The notes under the pieces: generated by a model
Seen by the model: only the letters and a program-made list of their open reading frames with translations
Told to the model about the DNA's origin: nothing
Databases searched by the model: none
Source: Sphagnum magellanicum
Lineage: Eukaryota; Streptophyta; Sphagnopsida; Sphagnales; Sphagnaceae
Length of the DNA: 64,000 nucleotides
NCBI GenBank assembly: GCA_021904315.1
Contig: CM038910.1
Location: forward strand, 19,158,001-19,222,000
Direction of reading: 5' to 3'
Program-made: the position numbers and the translations under genes
In this document: positions 60,093 through 64,000 of the stretch, in pieces
Layout: every line of letters starts with the position of its first letter
How positions within the stretch are numbered: the stretch's first letter is position 1

Positions 60093-62000
60093 TACTTTAA
60101 AAAAATTTCCATATGTTACCACATTTTATGCTTGGATTGAAGTAATAAACTGCTATGGTGTTATTGCATAGATGCTAAAGATGGTGTAGTTTCTATGCAT
60201 AGTTTCATATGAACCTTTTTTTTTACATCAACCCAAGTACTAGCTCCTTCAGACTTGCAATTTCAAGTTCTAATCTTATTTATGTTCTATGTTGCTATGC
60301 ACCTCTTTTGTTTCCATCAACTTGGTAAGCTTAATGAAATTGTTACAATTCATAATATGAACTTGAGCATTTTTGTTGCACAATACTTTTAGGCAAAATG
60401 TTCTATGATAGCCAGTTTGCTTCACACTCACAATGCAATGGAGCCAAACTAAGCACCATTTCAAACTTGACAATAGCCCAAAGTTTGTTTATAAATTTTG
60501 GTTGTAGTTAGTAATGGCATGGTTCTTTTTCCCTCTGAATGCCAGTACTTTTTTACTGCAACACATAGAATTTTGCCACATTCCTACATTGCCCAACAGA
60601 GGATAGCTAGCTCATTTAACAAATAATTTAAATATATCGCCACTTGGACTCTGGAGTCCAAGACACCTATAGCAATGTGGGCACTTTCTCAAAAACAAAA
60701 AAAGGCTAGTTCCAACCATTAAAAAAACATGGTAAATACCAGTACCTTGGCCATTTCAACACTTGTCTATCAAATAATTAATTAATTTTGAAAATTTCAT
60801 TTCAACAAATGGAATATTCCTAAATATTCATTATTTTCCTTCACAATATCTTTTGATTTGGAACAAATAATTTTTGAAATTTTCAACATTTCTGAAAATA
60901 ATATAATTAGTGTCGAATTGGGCAAGGTACTAGGGTATGAGCCCAAGTTAGCCAAAGTTATGACACTAATAAAAGGTTTATATTGGGCCAGAGATTTATT
61001 GGGCTTTGGCCCTAGTGTCAAGTTGGCCTAATATAGATAACATGAATAGGAAAAGGCACATGTTAATTTGTCTTTTCATATCCATGTAATAGGGTAGGGG
61101 AAAAGAGTGAGGTAATTAGGCTTAGAAAGGTAGGTTTGATGGCATAGATAGACAAATTGTTTTAAAACAATTATATAGATTCTTTCAAAAATCAACTATA
61201 TTTCAGAAATCAAATTTAATATTTCTTCATGACATGTTTTTGCTTGAATTAACATACAATTTTAAAGGTTCTTCAATTCAAAGTGAAATTCAAATCCTTC
61301 ATAAAAGCTTTGACAAGGACATTCTGGTTATATTAAATGTTCAATAACATAAATATGTTATTAAATTATCATAAATTCTCATTGTTTTAAAGTCAGTAAT
61401 GAAACACAATGAATAAAAAGTGTGCTTTGCATATTTAAAGGTCAAGTTAATTTTTGTCTAAACCACAAATTTTAACACAAGCATATTTGAAATGAAATCC
61501 TTTTAATTGATCATGTATAGCAAGATGTGCATGACATGTGATTGAACAATGCATGTGTTGTTGTGGTCATGTGAAATATCATCCTATCACTTTTGCTAAA
61601 ATGACAATTTAGTGGAATGTCACCATGAAAGCACCCATGTTTTGTCATAGTATTACTGTTGATTCATATCTCAAGTGTGTTCTCCATCATCAATTCACAT
61701 TACAAGTGAAATTCATTGCACCAAAATTAGAACTGACAGATGGCTACTTATGTCACCTAGGAAAAGGCTAAAAAAGTGAGAGAATAGCACACCCAAAACA
61801 ATCCAATTCCATTTTGAAATAAGGCCATTACAGATAATTGGTAGTATGTTTTTTCCATTGCACATGTGCTATTTGATGATGATGCATTATTGTGCCTAAT
61901 TAAATCAGAGTCAAGGATTTTGAATTATAAACATGTTGTTCTAATGAATCTTGAATGTGATGCAAGATCAACAATACTTACTTTACTTGTGGTAAATGCT

Positions 62001-62185
62001 TTTCTACACAAGTTACTTTTTTCTATAGTCCACCTAAGGAAAAGTAGCCTCGTATTTCATATGAAACTATTTCAAAAGGTAATACACCTTTTTCCACACA
62101 AGTTACTTTAGTCCAAGTACAAAAAAGTTGCTTCATAAGTATATGAAGACTATTTCAAAAACTCTAATCGGAATAATCCTTTGCA
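62001..62185. repeat. Diverged tandem duplication, about 91-bp period
   Basis: TTTCTACACAAGTTACTTTT...AAAAGTAGCC...CATATGAAACTATTTCAAAA recurs as TTTCCACACAAGTTACTTTA...AAAAAGTTGC...TATGAAGACTATTTCAAAA. Confidence 0.7.
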
Positions 62186-62844
62186 ATAGTTTTTGCCACA
62201 ATATATAGGCACAGACAAAACTTCTTTGATGTTCAAGGCTGTTTCAAAGTTTTGGAATTTACAATAGAGGAAAGATTCTTCAATTTTGAGAGATGAGGGA
62301 CATAGTTAATGACTTTTTATATATGCCCATGTATCAGCCAAAACAACATTTCATTAAAATTGCCACCATTTTTTTTCTCAACAAGTTTTCTTGTTTTTTT
62401 GACCCAAACAAAAATTGAATGTTTGGAATATGTGTTTTTCTAGTGTAAATTAAACTAATTTTGCTAAATTTTTGATATCACAAAATTGGTTTCCACTATA
62501 AATATGCTGCTTTATTGTTTTCTTGGACCATTTGCTTGATTTATGTGTATTTTTCATATTCTCATCTTAATTGCCAAGAATAAGGAGATTCCAGTTTTCC
62601 TAAAATGGTGTTCATCTTTCTCTCTCTTTTAGACCAAACTCATACACCTATTGTTCTTTACTGCATTCTAACAAGTTGTGTAAAGTTAACTAGTTGCTCA
62701 AGTATCCAACATGATTGTGGACATGTGCATAACATGTATTTGAATGATTTTAATTTGGCTTTTGTCAATGCATTATTCATATATGCTTCACCTTCACGTG
62801 AATATCATTATGGGTATTTTTCAAAACATTATTCCTTTAAAATT

Positions 62845-62940
62845 ACATGAAATGTCATCCAATCTTCCTTAACATTGCATGGAATGTGACCCAACCTACC
62901 CTAACATTACATGAAATGTCAGCCAACTGTCAAATATTTC
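62845..62940. repeat. Three tandem units of 32 bp
   Basis: ACATGAAATGTCATCCAA starts at 62845, a variant GCATGGAATGTGACCCAA at 62877, and ACATGAAATGTCAGCCAA at 62909. Confidence 0.85.
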
Positions 62941-64000
62941 TTGGTTGTTTTCAAATTGTTGGGTGTCCAAAGTTTTGTGAAATGTTTGCAAGTTGTCACA
63001 AAAGTATGCATTCACTTCCAGTGAATTCAAAGTAATTACCATACATACACAATAAAAACTACCGCACCTAGCATTGAGGTTCAGCATTTAATAATCCCAA
63101 TAGGAAATCGGTCCTGCTTGGTCCAAGTCACAAAAGATAGGATTTCAAATCAGAACCTCATGTTGCATTAGGAGAGTTTTCTTTTACATATATAATGAAA
63201 ATTTTAAAACATTCTCAAATTGAGATACTCATTTGAGATATTCAAATTGGGGATTTAGGATCAGATTTCTTTCAATATTAGGCAACTTCAAGAAAGCCCA
63301 TTGTCAAGAGCAGGTATGATATATGGCTACGAATGGGTAAGGCGTAGTCATTTAGTAAACATAGTATAAACATTCCTAATAGTTATTATCTAAAATTCAT
63401 AGGAAGGATTGAAATTGGATTTCATCTACATACATCACCTAGATATTCCAAGAAATGTACTTGACACAAATTAACTCATATGTGTTAATTTGTACTTACC
63501 TCGTAGGGCAATCTTACCTTTTTGACATTGTATTCGAGCTTTCAAAAAAAATAAAATTAATGTGAATATTTTAATATTTTAAAATTTTAAAATTCATACC
63601 TATTTTTCACCTAAAAAGGGTTATATGATTAGAGGGTATCTGGACCCTACCCATTAACCAAAAAAATGATTTTTTTCTACCAAAACATTAACCCAATGGA
63701 ATTTTTTTTTGTGTTAATATACTTTTACTCAGAACCCAATGGGTAAACATATTGGCAAAAAAAAAAACCCATTACCCAAGGATATATCAAAAAAAATATA
63801 CCCACACAACATTAATCAATATTCCTAGCTCATGGCATAACAATTCACAACAACACCTTGCGTCTACCATGGGCACAATAACTGGTGTGGTGGAAAACAC
63901 AAAGTGATGTACAATATGTGTGGAAGAAAACACAATGTGACACTAGTATAAACCTTAAGGTGGTGTCTTTAACTGGAAGGAGGATTGTTTTGTCCATGGT

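Larger units (their letters stand above)
60093..64000. other. AT-rich stretch, no gene seen
   Basis: Only short tandem repeats are evident (listed separately). Open frames are short and unrelated to families I know. Confidence 0.5.

Overview
The window is nuclear DNA from a land plant. It is AT-rich and dominated by decayed transposable elements, with a few CpG-containing, gene-like islands between about 41 and 53 kb. The spliceosomal gene structure, a plant-type TIM22, a plant-only PPR-DYW gene, Ty3/gypsy chromovirus and CACTA elements and Helitron-type termini all fit a vascular plant. From memory, the wording of the PPR E/DYW tail (NTAPG, CEDCHTSTKF, IMVRDA) most resembles PPR proteins of leptosporangiate ferns. 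I treat a fern as the best guess, not a result.

Layout. 0.1-6.0 kb: minus-strand Ty3/gypsy element (copy A) with its upstream LTR, holding a solo LTR of a second family. 6-23 kb: long AT-rich stretch without recognisable genes, with a TIR element of about 0.8 kb, a 38-bp fold-back hairpin, a possible LTR and a small coiled-coil reading frame. 23.2-24.0 kb: a non-autonomous Helitron bounded as A|TC...CTAG|T. 24.8-27.65 kb: 3' half of a minus-strand chromovirus (integrase, chromodomain, polypurine tract, LTR). 28.8-37.6 kb: a second minus-strand copy of the first Ty3 family (copy B), carrying a 2.6-kb CACTA-like element. 37.6-39.6 kb: a third, plus-strand copy (copy C) with an LTR fragment of the chromovirus family in it. 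41.2-42.6 kb: a CpG-containing island with no identifiable gene. 44.5-45.4 kb: two tandem Helitron 3' ends. 45.6-47.3 kb: triplet repeats and an unidentified GC-richer locus. 47.7-49.5 kb: a broken PPR-E-DYW gene on the minus strand. 50.6-52.8 kb: a four-exon TIM22 gene on the plus strand, the only clearly intact gene; its predicted start is GTG. 56.5-59.3 kb: a hAT-type (DUF4371/ZNF862-like) transposase pseudogene. 59.3-60.1 kb: a second copy of the 0.8-kb TIR element. The rest shows only short tandem repeats.

Functionally the one well-supported host gene is TIM22, the channel subunit of the mitochondrial carrier translocase. The PPR-DYW neighbour would have been an organelle RNA editing factor but is disrupted in all parts. 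Because copies A and B of the Ty3 family each lack the other's insertion, they act as empty sites that define both insertions almost to the base.
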